Of a stretch of DNA of 53,560 nt, positions 43,698 to 52,414 are shown piece after piece. Position 1 is the stretch's first letter. Each line of letters opens with the position of its first letter. Made by a program: the position numbers and the translations under genes. The notes under the pieces were generated by a model. The model did not search any database, had not been told where the DNA came from, and saw only the letters and a program-made list of their open reading frames with translations. The stretch covers positions 1 to 53,560 of the forward strand of contig DYKH01000022.1 in the NCBI GenBank assembly GCA_020722685.1, read 5' to 3'. Source of the stretch: Caldithrix sp. (GTDB lineage: Bacteria > KSB1 > UBA2214 > DYKH01).

Positions 43698-45278
43698 ATG
43701 GCTATCGTTGCAGGAGTCGATTTTGGTACGCTGAGCGTACGAGTTTCCGTGTTTGACAGTACTCGAGGCCGGCTGGCGTCTGCCGGTTGTGAATATGAGC
43801 TCATCCGCAAAGCATCCGATCCGGATTGGGCTACCCAAAGGCACGTCGATCACTTGCAGGCCTTTGAGAAAGCGTGCAAAGAAGCCATTCGGCAAGCCGG
43901 CATTTCCGGTCATGAAATCGAGGCAATGGCCATCGACACAACGGGTTCCAGCGTCGTGCCGGTGGACAAAAATCTGCAACCTATCGACGATTATTATTTG
44001 TGGTGCGATCATCGCGCCAAGAAGGAAGCGGCCGAAATTACCGCTAAAGCGCATGAGCTTGAGTTGGAGAACATCAAAAGGTGTGGCGGCGTCTATTCTT
44101 CCGAATGGGGATTGGCGAAGGTTCTCCACTGGCTGAGACATAATCCCGACAAGCGCAGCAAATTCGACAGCGCTTTGGAGCACTGCGATCTGATGGTCGC
44201 ACTCTTGAGCGGTGTCAAAGAGCCTGCTAACGTGCTGCGCAGCGCCTGCGCAGCCGGGCACAAATGGATGGCTCACGATGATTTGGGTGGTTTGCCTTCC
44301 AAAGAATTCTTGAGTGCCGTGGATCCGCTCTTGGGTGAAGTTCGCGACCAGCTTACCGGCCCCTACGCCACCTCCTTTGAGATCGGTGGATACCTTGGTG
44401 TGGAATGGGCCGATCGTCTCGGCTTGCGCCACGGTATACCCATCCCCGTCGGAGCTCTTGACGCGCACTGGGATGCCATCGGCGCCGGCATTCGTGAAGG
44501 GGACGTTGTCAACGTGGTCGGTACTTCCACCTGCATTATGGGCATTGCCAAGGAGGCGAGCCTCATTCCCGGCGTCAGCGGCGTCGTAAAAGGCTCCATT
44601 CATCCGGACTACTGGGGCATCGAGGCCGGCTTGTCCGCCGTAGGGGATATTTTCGATTCCATCGCCAAAAGGGCTGGGACGACTGTCGCCAAGCTTTCGG
44701 AAGGATTGTCGAGTTATCGAGCCGGGCAAACCGGCTTGTTGAGATTCTCTTGGGACAACGGCGATCGCAATGTCCTGGTCAATCCGGAGCTTTCCGGCAT
44801 GACTCTGGGCTGGACATTGACCAGCAGCGCAGCAGACGAGCTTTTCGCGGCCATCGAGGGCACCGCATTTCATACGCGCATTGTTCTCGACCGGATGACG
44901 GAATATGGTGTGCCCGTTCAGAGAGTCATCAATGGCGGAGGCATCCCCCAGAAGAATGACGTCCTGAACCAAGTCTATGCCAACGTCCTCGGCAAGTCGA
45001 TTCGGGTGCCGGAAAAGGACGTCACCAGTCTTGGCTCGGCCATTTTTGCTTTTATGGCGGCAAAGGCCTTCCGCAGCATCGAAGAAGCCCAGGACAGGCT
45101 TTGCCCCAGCTATCGGGAATTCAAGCCGCAACCGGAGGCCGTATCCGTCTATGAAAAGCTGTTTCCGCTCTACCGGCAAGTCTATTTTGCATTCGGTCAG
45201 AAGGAACAAACATCTACTTCCCTGGCGGCGGTTCTTCCGGAACTGCGAAAAATCGCTAATCAGACGAGAAAAAGCTAA
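43698..45278 (+). CDS. araB: Ribulokinase
   Basis: FGGY-family sugar kinase, 526 aa, matching AraB-type ribulokinase: it phosphorylates L-ribulose to ribulose-5-phosphate in arabinose use. Visible are the N-terminal phosphate loop VAGVDFGTLSVRVSVFD, AMAIDTTGSSVVPVD, WCDHRAKKEA, the catalytic Asp region VGALDAHWDAIGAG, VVGTSTCIMGIAKE and the C-terminal INGGGIPQKNDVLNQVYANVLG. No araA or araD genes lie nearby, so the pathway is split. The gene is flanked by unrelated genes and has its own promoter-like sequence. Confidence 0.92.
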   Translation: MAIVAGVDFGTLSVRVSVFDSTRGRLASAGCEYELIRKASDPDWATQRHVDHLQAFEKACKEAIRQAGISGHEIEAMAIDTTGSSVVPVDKNLQPIDDYYLWCDHRAKKEAAEITAKAHELELENIKRCGGVYSSEWGLAKVLHWLRHNPDKRSKFDSALEHCDLMVALLSGVKEPANVLRSACAAGHKWMAHDDLGGLPSKEFLSAVDPLLGEVRDQLTGPYATSFEIGGYLGVEWADRLGLRHGIPIPVGALDAHWDAIGAGIREGDVVNVVGTSTCIMGIAKEASLIPGVSGVVKGSIHPDYWGIEAGLSAVGDIFDSIAKRAGTTVAKLSEGLSSYRAGQTGLLRFSWDNGDRNVLVNPELSGMTLGWTLTSSAADELFAAIEGTAFHTRIVLDRMTEYGVPVQRVINGGGIPQKNDVLNQVYANVLGKSIRVPEKDVTSLGSAIFAFMAAKAFRSIEEAQDRLCPSYREFKPQPEAVSVYEKLFPLYRQVYFAFGQKEQTSTSLAAVLPELRKIANQTRKS

Positions 45279-45426
45279 AAGTCAGGGTTGAACGCCAATC
45301 TCAACGAAGATCCTTGACACAGCTTTCCTTGTTGTGATCGGAATAAGCGACAAGGTGGCGGCGTTAAACGAGCGGAATTTTGTAAAGGCGATGAACATCT
45401 ATTGACTGAGATTGTGAGTATTTGTA

Positions 45427-47433
45427 ATGAGTGAGAATGGGATGAATCGGCGGGAGTTCTTAGGGCGGGCTGCGGCTGGAGCAGCAGGCTTGGGGACAAT
45501 TAGCTTGCTGAGTCCCCCAGCCTTTACAAGTCCTCACATAAGAAGCAGCAAGATTGCCAACAAAGTCATCGTCATCGGCATAGATGGTCTCGATCCCGTT
45601 CTTTTGCAGCGTTTCGTCGCCAGGGGAGAAATGCCGAACTTTGCAAAACTCATGCAGTCCGGTTACTTTGGTCCGCTGCAAACCACCATGCCGCCGCAAA
45701 GCCCCGTGGCTTGGTCAAGCTTCATTACCGGTACCAATCCCGGCGGGCACGGTATCTTCGATTTCATTCATCGCGATCCGGCCACTTTCACACCCTATCT
45801 TTCAACGTCGCGCAGCTACGGGCCGAGACAAACTTTGGGCATTGGCAAATGGTCGATCCCCCTCAAAGCCGGCAAAGTTGAACTTTTGCGCCGCGGCCCT
45901 GCTTTTTGGACCACCCTCGAAGACAACGACGTCTCCGCTTCCCTCATCAAAATGCCGGCTAATTTTCCGGTCACGGCCAGCAAGTCCAAAGCCATAAGCT
46001 GCATGGGAACTCCGGACCTGCTGGGCGGCTACGGCACGTTTACCTATTTCACCGACGCAGAAGTTCCGGGAGCGAACAAATTCACCGGCGGCAGGGTCGA
46101 ACCAATCAAGGTGATCGATCATGTCATAAGGACCAAGATCAGAGGGCCGGAAAACTCTTTCCGCTCAGACGGAAGTGAAGCCGAAATCGAACTCACTGTT
46201 TTTCGCGATCCCCGTGAGCCGGTGGTCAAACTGGTTATTCAGGCCCAGGAGATCATCTTGCGGGAAGGGGAATGGTCGGAATGGATTCCGCTCAAGTTCG
46301 AGCTGATGCCGATGTTTGCCGCCATCAACGGCATGGTGCGAATGTATATGCAGCAGGTGCATCCGCAATTCCGCCTGTACATGTCGCCCATCGACATCGA
46401 TCCCATGGAACCGAGCTTGCCCATTTGTAGTCCATCGGGATATTCGCGTGAATTGTCGCAAGCCATCGGGCGTTTCTATACTCAGGGATTTCCAGAAGAC
46501 ACCAAGGCTTTATCGCACGGCATCTTCACCAACGAGGAATTCCTGCGCCAGTCGAAAATGGTGCTCGATGAACGGCTGAGAATGTTCGAGTACGAGTTTG
46601 AGCGGTTCAAGGAAGGTTTCTTCTTTTTTTATTTCTCCAGCGTCGATCAAAATACGCACATGATGTGGCGCGACATGGATCCCAATCATCCACTGTATGA
46701 AAAGACTGCCAGCCCGGAGGCTAAAGAAGCGGTATATTATTTTTATCGCAAGATGGATGCGGTATTGCAGTCAGTGTATGCAAAGATGGACAGCCACAGC
46801 ACCTTGATCGTGATGTCCGATCACGGCTTTGCGCCCTTTGAGCGGGAATTCCATCTCAGCACCTGGCTGGTGGAAAACGGCTATACCGTGCTGACAGAGC
46901 CGGACAAGCAGAGCGAAAGCAAGTTTTACGATCACGTGGATTGGTCAAAGACCCAAGCCTACGCCATGGGCATAAATGGTCTGTACATCAACCTGCACGG
47001 CCGGGACCCGCACGGCTCGGTCATGCCGCGCGACGCCAAGAAGATCAAGGCGGAGATCGCTGCAAAATTGGCCGGCATTCGGGATCCGCTGAATGGCCGC
47101 AGGGTTATCACTACGGCTTATGACTCGCGGCAAATCTACTCGGGACCATACCTTGATTTGGCGCCGGATTTGGTGATCGGCTATCAAAGTGGCTATCGCA
47201 TTTCCGATGAGGCAGTATTGGGGAAATTTCCGGAGGGGATCATCGGTGATCGAACGGACAAGTGGTCGGCTGATCATTGCATGGATCCTGCCATTGTCCC
47301 TGGGGTATTGCTAACGAATCGAAGGGTCGCTTCCGCTCGGCCCGGCTTGTGGGATTTGGCTCCGACGATATTGAAAGAATTTGGGCTGGAGGCTCCCCGC
47401 GAGATGGATGGGAAACCGATCTTCGCCGGCTGA
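45427..47433 (+). CDS. Tat-exported type I phosphodiesterase/alkaline phosphatase-like protein
   Basis: Metal-dependent phosphohydrolase of the nucleotide pyrophosphatase/phosphodiesterase class, 668 aa. A twin-arginine signal (NRREFLGRAAAGAAGLG) shows folded export by Tat. The alkaline phosphatase-type core has KVIVIGIDGLDP (metal Asp), MPNFAKLMQSG, PPQSPVAWSSFITGTNPGGHG (Ser/Thr nucleophile region), SSVDQNTHMMW (Asp and His), VMSDHGF (Asp-His) and a later SADHC. ATG 45427 begins the Tat signal; MNRREF at 45442 is an alternative. Substrate unknown. It converges on the operon at 47693-49964. Confidence 0.85.
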   Translation: MSENGMNRREFLGRAAAGAAGLGTISLLSPPAFTSPHIRSSKIANKVIVIGIDGLDPVLLQRFVARGEMPNFAKLMQSGYFGPLQTTMPPQSPVAWSSFITGTNPGGHGIFDFIHRDPATFTPYLSTSRSYGPRQTLGIGKWSIPLKAGKVELLRRGPAFWTTLEDNDVSASLIKMPANFPVTASKSKAISCMGTPDLLGGYGTFTYFTDAEVPGANKFTGGRVEPIKVIDHVIRTKIRGPENSFRSDGSEAEIELTVFRDPREPVVKLVIQAQEIILREGEWSEWIPLKFELMPMFAAINGMVRMYMQQVHPQFRLYMSPIDIDPMEPSLPICSPSGYSRELSQAIGRFYTQGFPEDTKALSHGIFTNEEFLRQSKMVLDERLRMFEYEFERFKEGFFFFYFSSVDQNTHMMWRDMDPNHPLYEKTASPEAKEAVYYFYRKMDAVLQSVYAKMDSHSTLIVMSDHGFAPFEREFHLSTWLVENGYTVLTEPDKQSESKFYDHVDWSKTQAYAMGINGLYINLHGRDPHGSVMPRDAKKIKAEIAAKLAGIRDPLNGRRVITTAYDSRQIYSGPYLDLAPDLVIGYQSGYRISDEAVLGKFPEGIIGDRTDKWSADHCMDPAIVPGVLLTNRRVASARPGLWDLAPTILKEFGLEAPREMDGKPIFAG

Positions 47434-47692
47434 TTTGCCGGATATTTCGAAAGTCCGCGAGGTTTGATTCGACTTTGGGCCTCACTTTATGATCGATCAC
47501 AGGAGAGTGAATTGCTCCGCCCGACAAAAGTCAGAATAACTTAATGACAAAGGCATTCAGAATTCAATTTGATCGATTTGATCAACGAATGATTTAGAGA
47601 GATGAGAACTTTTTTTACAGGCCAATCATTTTGACTGAAATCATTTTGACTTTCTCTTTACGCCTATGATAGATTGCCTCGCTCTGATCTCT

Positions 47693-48430
47693 TCAGGGAC
47701 TAATGGAAAACTTGCCGCTTGTTATGTCCCGTTCTGCTTCCTGCAGGTCGTGGGGTTTCCCCAAATCTCGCCAATAGCAGCCCTCCATTCGATATGCTGA
47801 GACTTTGCCGCCTTGGGCCGCTTCCTTTAGGTAAACATCGATGCTGGAAAAAATTTTTTCCGGATAGCCGACAAAGATGGCGGGGGAGATGACTTGGATT
47901 CCGTTGAATGCCAATCGTTCGACCGCTCCGCCTACCGGTCGAACCAACTCCCTCCCCCTATCTGCGCTTTCGCGTCCGCACAGATGATCCTCTTTGTCGA
48001 ACAGAAGGTATCGTTTTGTCTGTCGGGCCTGCACCGCCAAGGTCGCCAAGCTCTCGGAAGCTTTGTGCCGCGAGATCAGCTCTCGCAGGTCGAGATTCGA
48101 AAGCACGTCCACATTGTGAACCAGGACAGGCTGATCGGCGCCGAGGAAATCGAGCATTTTCTTGATGCCGCCGCCCGTGTCAAGAATTTCCGGCTCTCGG
48201 GAAATCTGAATCGTTGCCGAAGTCAATGGATGGTGCCGCAAGTGCTCTTCAACTTGTTCCGCATGGTGATGAAGGTTGACGGCGATTTCAGTAAAGCCGG
48301 TCCGCAGAAGCTTTCTCAACACGATATCGATCAAAGGAGTATCGTGGATTTTGATCAGTGCCTTTGGAATGGCGTCGGTAAGGGGTCTGAGCCGCGTGCC
48401 GTACCCTGCTGCCAAAATCATCGCTCTCAT
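47693..48430 (-). CDS. Nucleotidyltransferase, MurU-like (MurNAc-1-P uridylyltransferase)
   Basis: NTP-transferase of 245 aa. The N-terminal signature MRAMILAAGYGTRLRPLTDAIPKAL is diagnostic, followed by ILDTGGGIKKML, LVHNVDVLSNLDL (metal Asp) and YWRDLGKPHDL. Size and neighbours fit MurU of the cell-wall recycling bypass (MurNAc-1-P to UDP-MurNAc); a mannose-1-phosphate guanylyltransferase-like role is the alternative. Its ATG overlaps the RapZ-C gene stop by four bases (ATGA). Confidence 0.82.
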   Translation of the reverse strand: MRAMILAAGYGTRLRPLTDAIPKALIKIHDTPLIDIVLRKLLRTGFTEIAVNLHHHAEQVEEHLRHHPLTSATIQISREPEILDTGGGIKKMLDFLGADQPVLVHNVDVLSNLDLRELISRHKASESLATLAVQARQTKRYLLFDKEDHLCGRESADRGRELVRPVGGAVERLAFNGIQVISPAIFVGYPEKIFSSIDVYLKEAAQGGKVSAYRMEGCYWRDLGKPHDLQEAERDITSGKFSISP

Positions 48431-48912
48431 GCGTATAAGTCCGGTTTGTCTACATGTCTGACTTGGACATGGAATCCGGCCGATTTCAGCTTTGCGGCAA
48501 GCTTTTCAGCACAATAAACAGAACGATGCTGGCCGCCGGTGCAGCCGAATGCCACCATGAGATGGGTAAATAAGCGATCGCGATAATTTTTCGCGGTCGC
48601 TTCGACGATCTTGTACACGTTTTGAAGGAATTTCCTGACCTCCGAATACTTTTCCATGTACTCAACGACCTCTCGATCTTGACCTGTCAAATTCTCAAAG
48701 TATTCGAGTCGACCCGGATTGGGTAATCCCCGGCAGTCGAAGACAAAGCCGCCGCCGTTCCCGGAAGCATCTTCCGGTATGCCGGATTTGTGATAGCCAA
48801 AACTGTAAATGGAAATCGTCAGTGGGTCTTGCACTTCCTGACCACCTGCTTGAGTTTGATCGGAGTCATGAGGGCTGAGATTAAGCTTGGAGATGGGAGC
48901 TCGAAACATCAA
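48427..48912 (-). CDS. Stand-alone RapZ C-terminal domain protein
   Basis: 161-aa protein equal to the C-terminal domain of RapZ (the RNase E adaptor that senses glucosamine-6-phosphate), without the N-terminal kinase-like domain. Signatures: ISIYSFGYHKSGIP, VFDCRGLPNPGR and HLMVAFGCTGGQHRSVYCAE. It lies between the AmgK-like and MurU-like genes with four-base overlaps on both sides, so all three are translated together. In RapZ this domain binds GlcN6P and RNA; here an amino-sugar sensing or regulatory role in cell-wall recycling is inferred, not shown. Confidence 0.85.
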   Translation of the reverse strand: MMFRAPISKLNLSPHDSDQTQAGGQEVQDPLTISIYSFGYHKSGIPEDASGNGGGFVFDCRGLPNPGRLEYFENLTGQDREVVEYMEKYSEVRKFLQNVYKIVEATAKNYRDRLFTHLMVAFGCTGGQHRSVYCAEKLAAKLKSAGFHVQVRHVDKPDLYA

Positions 48913-49964
48913 AACGCTCGCAAACTTTCGTCTTCCACGAGATGAACGAACACTTGGTGCAGCGTCGGCAGCTTGTTGATGATCGTGTCTTGCTTCAACA
49001 ATTCTTCGATGTTGGCGACCGCATAAGGAACGCTCTTGAGGAAGTTGCGCTTACCCTTGACTGCTGCCAAATAGCCATAGGCGCCAAAAGCCTGCATGAT
49101 GCGGATGAAAACAAAGCCGTAGAAATAATGCATGAAGCGGGAGACATCCACCTTTTCGATTTTTGCCAAACAATCAAGATAATGCTGCAGCAGCTCGGCG
49201 CGCACTTGGTCAGGCAGATTCGCTTTGGCGTCGTAAAGAAGCGAAGCCACGTCGTACTGCAGCGCACCCCGGCGGCCAGACTGGTAGTCGATAAAATATG
49301 GTTTGCCGTTCTGCACCATTACGTTACGGGATTGGAAATCGCGATAGAGGAAATAGTCTGCTTTTTCCTCAAGTAGGTGATGAACCAAATGATCCATATC
49401 CCGTTGCAGGGCGTCACGATCCAGTTGTTGCTTGTAAAAGACCTCCAGGAAGCGATGGCGAAAGTACTGCAAGTCCCAACGCATCGAGTCCCAAGCAAAA
49501 GAGCTGTGCTGGTAGCAGTAAGAATAATCCAGCGAGCGACCGGCGGTGATTTGAAAATGCGGCAGCCATTCCAGCGTCCGCCGGTAGACCTCGATGATCT
49601 CATGAGAAAATCCCTGTTGTTCGCGAAGGCGGGTCATCCATTCGAACAAGGTGTCCGGACCAAGGTCTTCCTCCAAATAAACGCCTTGTGCCAAGTCTTG
49701 GGCATAAATTTCCGGCACCGGCAGGCCGTGCTCGCGGAAATGGCGTGAGAATCGCAGGAAGGCCTCGTTTTCCGCCCGGTGGTCGCCTATCACTCCAATG
49801 ATGGAGCGATTCTGACCCTTGATTCGATAAATTCGCCGTTCAGAGCCGTCGCCTTTAAGAGCAGTAATGGAAAGGGGTTTTTCGGCGCAAAACTGAATGA
49901 AGAGATTTTCGAGCTTGTCAAGTCCCAAAGAGTTCTCACTGGTTTGGTTCGTTAAACGCACCAT
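48909..49964 (-). CDS. AmgK-like sugar kinase (aminoglycoside phosphotransferase fold)
   Basis: Kinase of 351 aa with the APH/choline-kinase fold. Visible: GDGSERRIYRI (nucleotide loop), HGLPVPEIYAQD, VYLEEDLGPDTLFEW, FLYRDFQSRNVMVQNGKPYFIDYQSGRRG (catalytic Asp in YRDFQSRN and metal Asp in FIDYQ). AmgK phosphorylates MurNAc/GlcNAc at the anomeric carbon and hands it to MurU. The presence of a MurU-like gene two genes downstream supports this. ATG 49964 (MVRLTNQTSE) is chosen; the frame is open upstream to 50072. Confidence 0.83.
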   Translation of the reverse strand: MVRLTNQTSENSLGLDKLENLFIQFCAEKPLSITALKGDGSERRIYRIKGQNRSIIGVIGDHRAENEAFLRFSRHFREHGLPVPEIYAQDLAQGVYLEEDLGPDTLFEWMTRLREQQGFSHEIIEVYRRTLEWLPHFQITAGRSLDYSYCYQHSSFAWDSMRWDLQYFRHRFLEVFYKQQLDRDALQRDMDHLVHHLLEEKADYFLYRDFQSRNVMVQNGKPYFIDYQSGRRGALQYDVASLLYDAKANLPDQVRAELLQHYLDCLAKIEKVDVSRFMHYFYGFVFIRIMQAFGAYGYLAAVKGKRNFLKSVPYAVANIEELLKQDTIINKLPTLHQVFVHLVEDESLRAF

Positions 49965-50060
49965 GGGCCGGAGAAATCTCCGTCCTGATTGGTGATCGGG
50001 CAAACATAAGGAATTTGCGATTCTTCTCAAAGATTTTTTTCCGTAAGAATGTAATGGCTC

Positions 50061-50185
50061 GTAACCCATCACGGGGTTGTCCTGCCAGTGCCGTTATTCC
50101 TGCGGATGCAGGAATCTCCTTTCCATGACACGGCAGAAGGAGGCCGCTGCATACGCAGGGGTGACGGCATCCTGTGATCCGTTAC
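50061..50185. repeat. Miniature inverted-repeat element, copy B (125 bp)
   Basis: Begins GTAACCCATCACGGGG and ends, inverted, GTAACGGATCACAGGATG. The interior carries TTATTCCTGCGGATGCAGGA, an ATTCC/GGAAT dyad. It lies about 97 bases upstream of the AmgK-like start and could affect its transcription. Matches copy A end to end with many substitutions. Confidence 0.8.
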
Positions 50186-50600
50186 AATAGCTCACTTACA
50201 GGGCGCAAGTGACGCAATCGCCTTGCCAAGTCTTAGTTTGGAAAGGAGATTGCCCACCCGTGACTGAGGTTTTAGTAGCTTAAGTGTAAACATCTACCCA
50301 AATCTGGCAAATGTTAAAAACTCAACGCAGAGGCCGCGGAGAAAAGTTTCATGGCATGACTAAACCTCTGCGTAACTCTGCGGCCTCGGCGTTCCCGGCG
50401 TTAAGATAGGCGAAAGCCAATTTAAGTTTGACCTATTATCCATTTTGGGTTCCGGCTTGTCCGGGTTAGGTAAGAATGACCTAAATCCGAACAAGGTTAT
50501 TGATCCGCAGAAAAAGTGCTGGCAAATCTGCTGCGATTGACATATTTTTAGTGGAGATTGTGTTGGAAATGACGTGCACCATTCGAGGAACATTAGACCC
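50186..50600. other. Intergenic stretch before the dipeptidase
   Basis: No gene. It holds the inverted repeat AACGCAGAGGCCGCGGAG (50324-50341) with CTCTGCGGCCTCGGCGTT (50376-50393), 16 of 18 paired, a dispersed type of palindrome. The remaining sequence is unremarkable. Confidence 0.5.
50324..50393. repeat. Inverted repeat AACGCAGAGG..CCTCGGCGTT
   Basis: Two 18-base arms (50324-50341 and 50376-50393) pair at 16 positions around a 34-base spacer. CTCTGCG also occurs once more within the spacer. Confidence 0.6.
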
Positions 50601-52286
50601 ATGATTTATCAATTTTCAGTCAGGGGATCGCTTGTTGTTGCAGGGCTGTTTTTGTTCGCCGCTATCACTTCGTTGCCGGCGCAGACCATCCAGGGTACCG
50701 TGGTCGATCTCACGGCGCAAACTCCGGTGCAAGCGGCAAAAGTCAGCGTCACCAATAGGATTACCGGTGCCGTGGGTACGGTTTTGACTGATGACAACGG
50801 CGAATGGTCTTTTTCGTTGGGACCCAATTCAATGGTGGATGATCCACGCTTGCCGCTTCAGTTCGCGGTGGAGCAGAATTTCCCCAATCCTTTCAATCCT
50901 ATGACCAGCATTCGCTTTGCCGTCGCGCAGGCAGGGCTGGTACGTATTGATGTTCGCAACGTCTTGGGCCAAGTCGTGGATGAACGGGAAGAGTTCCTTG
51001 TTCCCGGCTTTTATCGCGCACTTTGGCAAAGCAAAGGCGGCGCCGGTGTCTATTTCTACACCATCCGCAGCAGAAGCGCTACCATCGTTAAAAAGATGAT
51101 TCAATTGGAGGGTGGGCAATCCGGCGGGCTATCGACCATCGAGAAGGTTGGTAGCTCGCTCACGGATTTGCAGAAAGCTGCTTCCGTTCCTATCACTCTA
51201 ATCGTTTCCAAATTCGCTTACGTCGCGGATACTCTGGAGGCAGTGGTCGCGGGCGGAGAGCAGTTCCACACCGCCATAGAGACCGTTCACTCGCATGCCA
51301 TCTTGATTGATCTGCATAACGACATCCTGGAAAAAATGGCCGCGGATTCGAGCTACCATCTGGGTCAATGGCATGACTACAATCACACGGACATTCCTCG
51401 TCTCAAAAGCGGCGGCGTGGACATCCAGTTCTTTGCGGTCTGGGTCAGTCCGACGTCCTTTCCTAACAATCCGTACGAAAAAGCACTCGAGTTTGTGCAC
51501 ATCATGAACACAGAATTTGCTGCGAATGCCTCGGCAATTCAGCAAGCCCAAGCCCCTGATGAAGCTACGGAAATCAATCGGCAGGGCAAAATCGCCGGCG
51601 TGATCGGTGTAGAAGGCGGCCATTCGATTGAAAACAGCATTGACAAGCTGAAAACCCTCTATCAGTTGGGCATGCGCTACCTGACCATCACCTGGAACAA
51701 CAGCACGGATTGGGCGGTTTCGGCGAAAGATCAACGTTCCCGAACTGTGGGGCTGTCCGAGTTCGGCAAACAAGTCATTCGTACCATGGATTCTCTGGGT
51801 GTCATCATAGACGTTTCCCACGTCGGCATCAAAACCATTGAGGATATTCTCGCCGTTAGCAAGAATCCGATTATCGCCAGCCACTCCGGCGCTCGGGCCT
51901 TGCGAGATCATTATCGAAATCTGTATGACGACCAGATTGTGGCCATTGCGAATACCGGCGGAGTGATCGGCGTCGTCTTCTACCCCCCGTTCTTAGGCCG
52001 GCCTTCGTCGCAGGTGAGCTTGCAGACGGTGATCGATCACATCGACTACATCGTCAGGCTGGTGGGGATCGATCACGTCGCCCTCGGCTCCGATTTTGAC
52101 GGCATCGAATCGACGCCGATCGGCTTGGAGGATACAACAAAGTTTCCCGACCTTACTCTTGCTTTGCTCAAGAAAGGCTATACGCGCGAGGACGTAGAGA
52201 AGATTCTTGGCGGCAATTTCATGCGTGTTTTTAAGCAAGTCTGCGGAGCGAGTCAGACGCACATTGCTTCGCAAAGGCATTATTGA
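50601..52286 (+). CDS. Membrane dipeptidase (M19) with N-terminal carboxypeptidase-like and internal T9SS-like modules
   Basis: Exported 561-aa protein with an odd layout. Signal peptide (about 1-28), a carboxypeptidase regulatory-like stretch (QGTVVDLTAQTPVQAAKVSV, about 32-75), then a complete T9SS type A sorting-like module (EQNFPNPFNPMTSIRFAVA to TIVKKMIQL, about 90-170). A linker leads to a renal dipeptidase-like M19 domain: LIDLHNDI (His239, Asp241), GVEGGHSIENS, DVSHVG, ASHSGARALRDHYRN and LGSDFDGIES, the full zinc site. M19 enzymes cleave dipeptides. ATG 50601 starts the signal. The sorting module is normally C-terminal, so its internal place suggests a gene fusion. Confidence 0.88.
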   Translation: MIYQFSVRGSLVVAGLFLFAAITSLPAQTIQGTVVDLTAQTPVQAAKVSVTNRITGAVGTVLTDDNGEWSFSLGPNSMVDDPRLPLQFAVEQNFPNPFNPMTSIRFAVAQAGLVRIDVRNVLGQVVDEREEFLVPGFYRALWQSKGGAGVYFYTIRSRSATIVKKMIQLEGGQSGGLSTIEKVGSSLTDLQKAASVPITLIVSKFAYVADTLEAVVAGGEQFHTAIETVHSHAILIDLHNDILEKMAADSSYHLGQWHDYNHTDIPRLKSGGVDIQFFAVWVSPTSFPNNPYEKALEFVHIMNTEFAANASAIQQAQAPDEATEINRQGKIAGVIGVEGGHSIENSIDKLKTLYQLGMRYLTITWNNSTDWAVSAKDQRSRTVGLSEFGKQVIRTMDSLGVIIDVSHVGIKTIEDILAVSKNPIIASHSGARALRDHYRNLYDDQIVAIANTGGVIGVVFYPPFLGRPSSQVSLQTVIDHIDYIVRLVGIDHVALGSDFDGIESTPIGLEDTTKFPDLTLALLKKGYTREDVEKILGGNFMRVFKQVCGASQTHIASQRHY

Positions 52287-52337
52287 TTCTCATCTCCGCG
52301 GCCACCCTTATGGCGCCGGACACTTGCGGATTTCCAC

Positions 52338-52365
52338 TTGACTTTTCCTTCTTTGTTTGTTAAAC
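52338..52365 (+). promoter_or_regulatory. Candidate promoter of sucC
   Basis: TTGACT (52338-52343) and TTAAAC (52360-52365), 16 bases apart, about 50 bases before the sucC start. GGAGG (52406-52410) is 4 bases ahead of ATG 52415. Confidence 0.4.
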
Positions 52366-52414
52366 TTGCCTGCGAGGCTGAAAGAACAAAAAGCAATCAC
52401 GACATGGAGGCTTG

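Noticed and set aside
43668..45209. Long open frame (513 codons) on the - strand opposite ribulokinase
   Set aside because: The + strand frame is a full AraB; the - frame has no recognisable domain and no ribosome-binding site.
47625..47655. Tandem ATCATTTTGACT repeats between two convergent genes
   Set aside because: Only two short copies without dyad symmetry or a regulated gene start nearby; likely chance or slippage.
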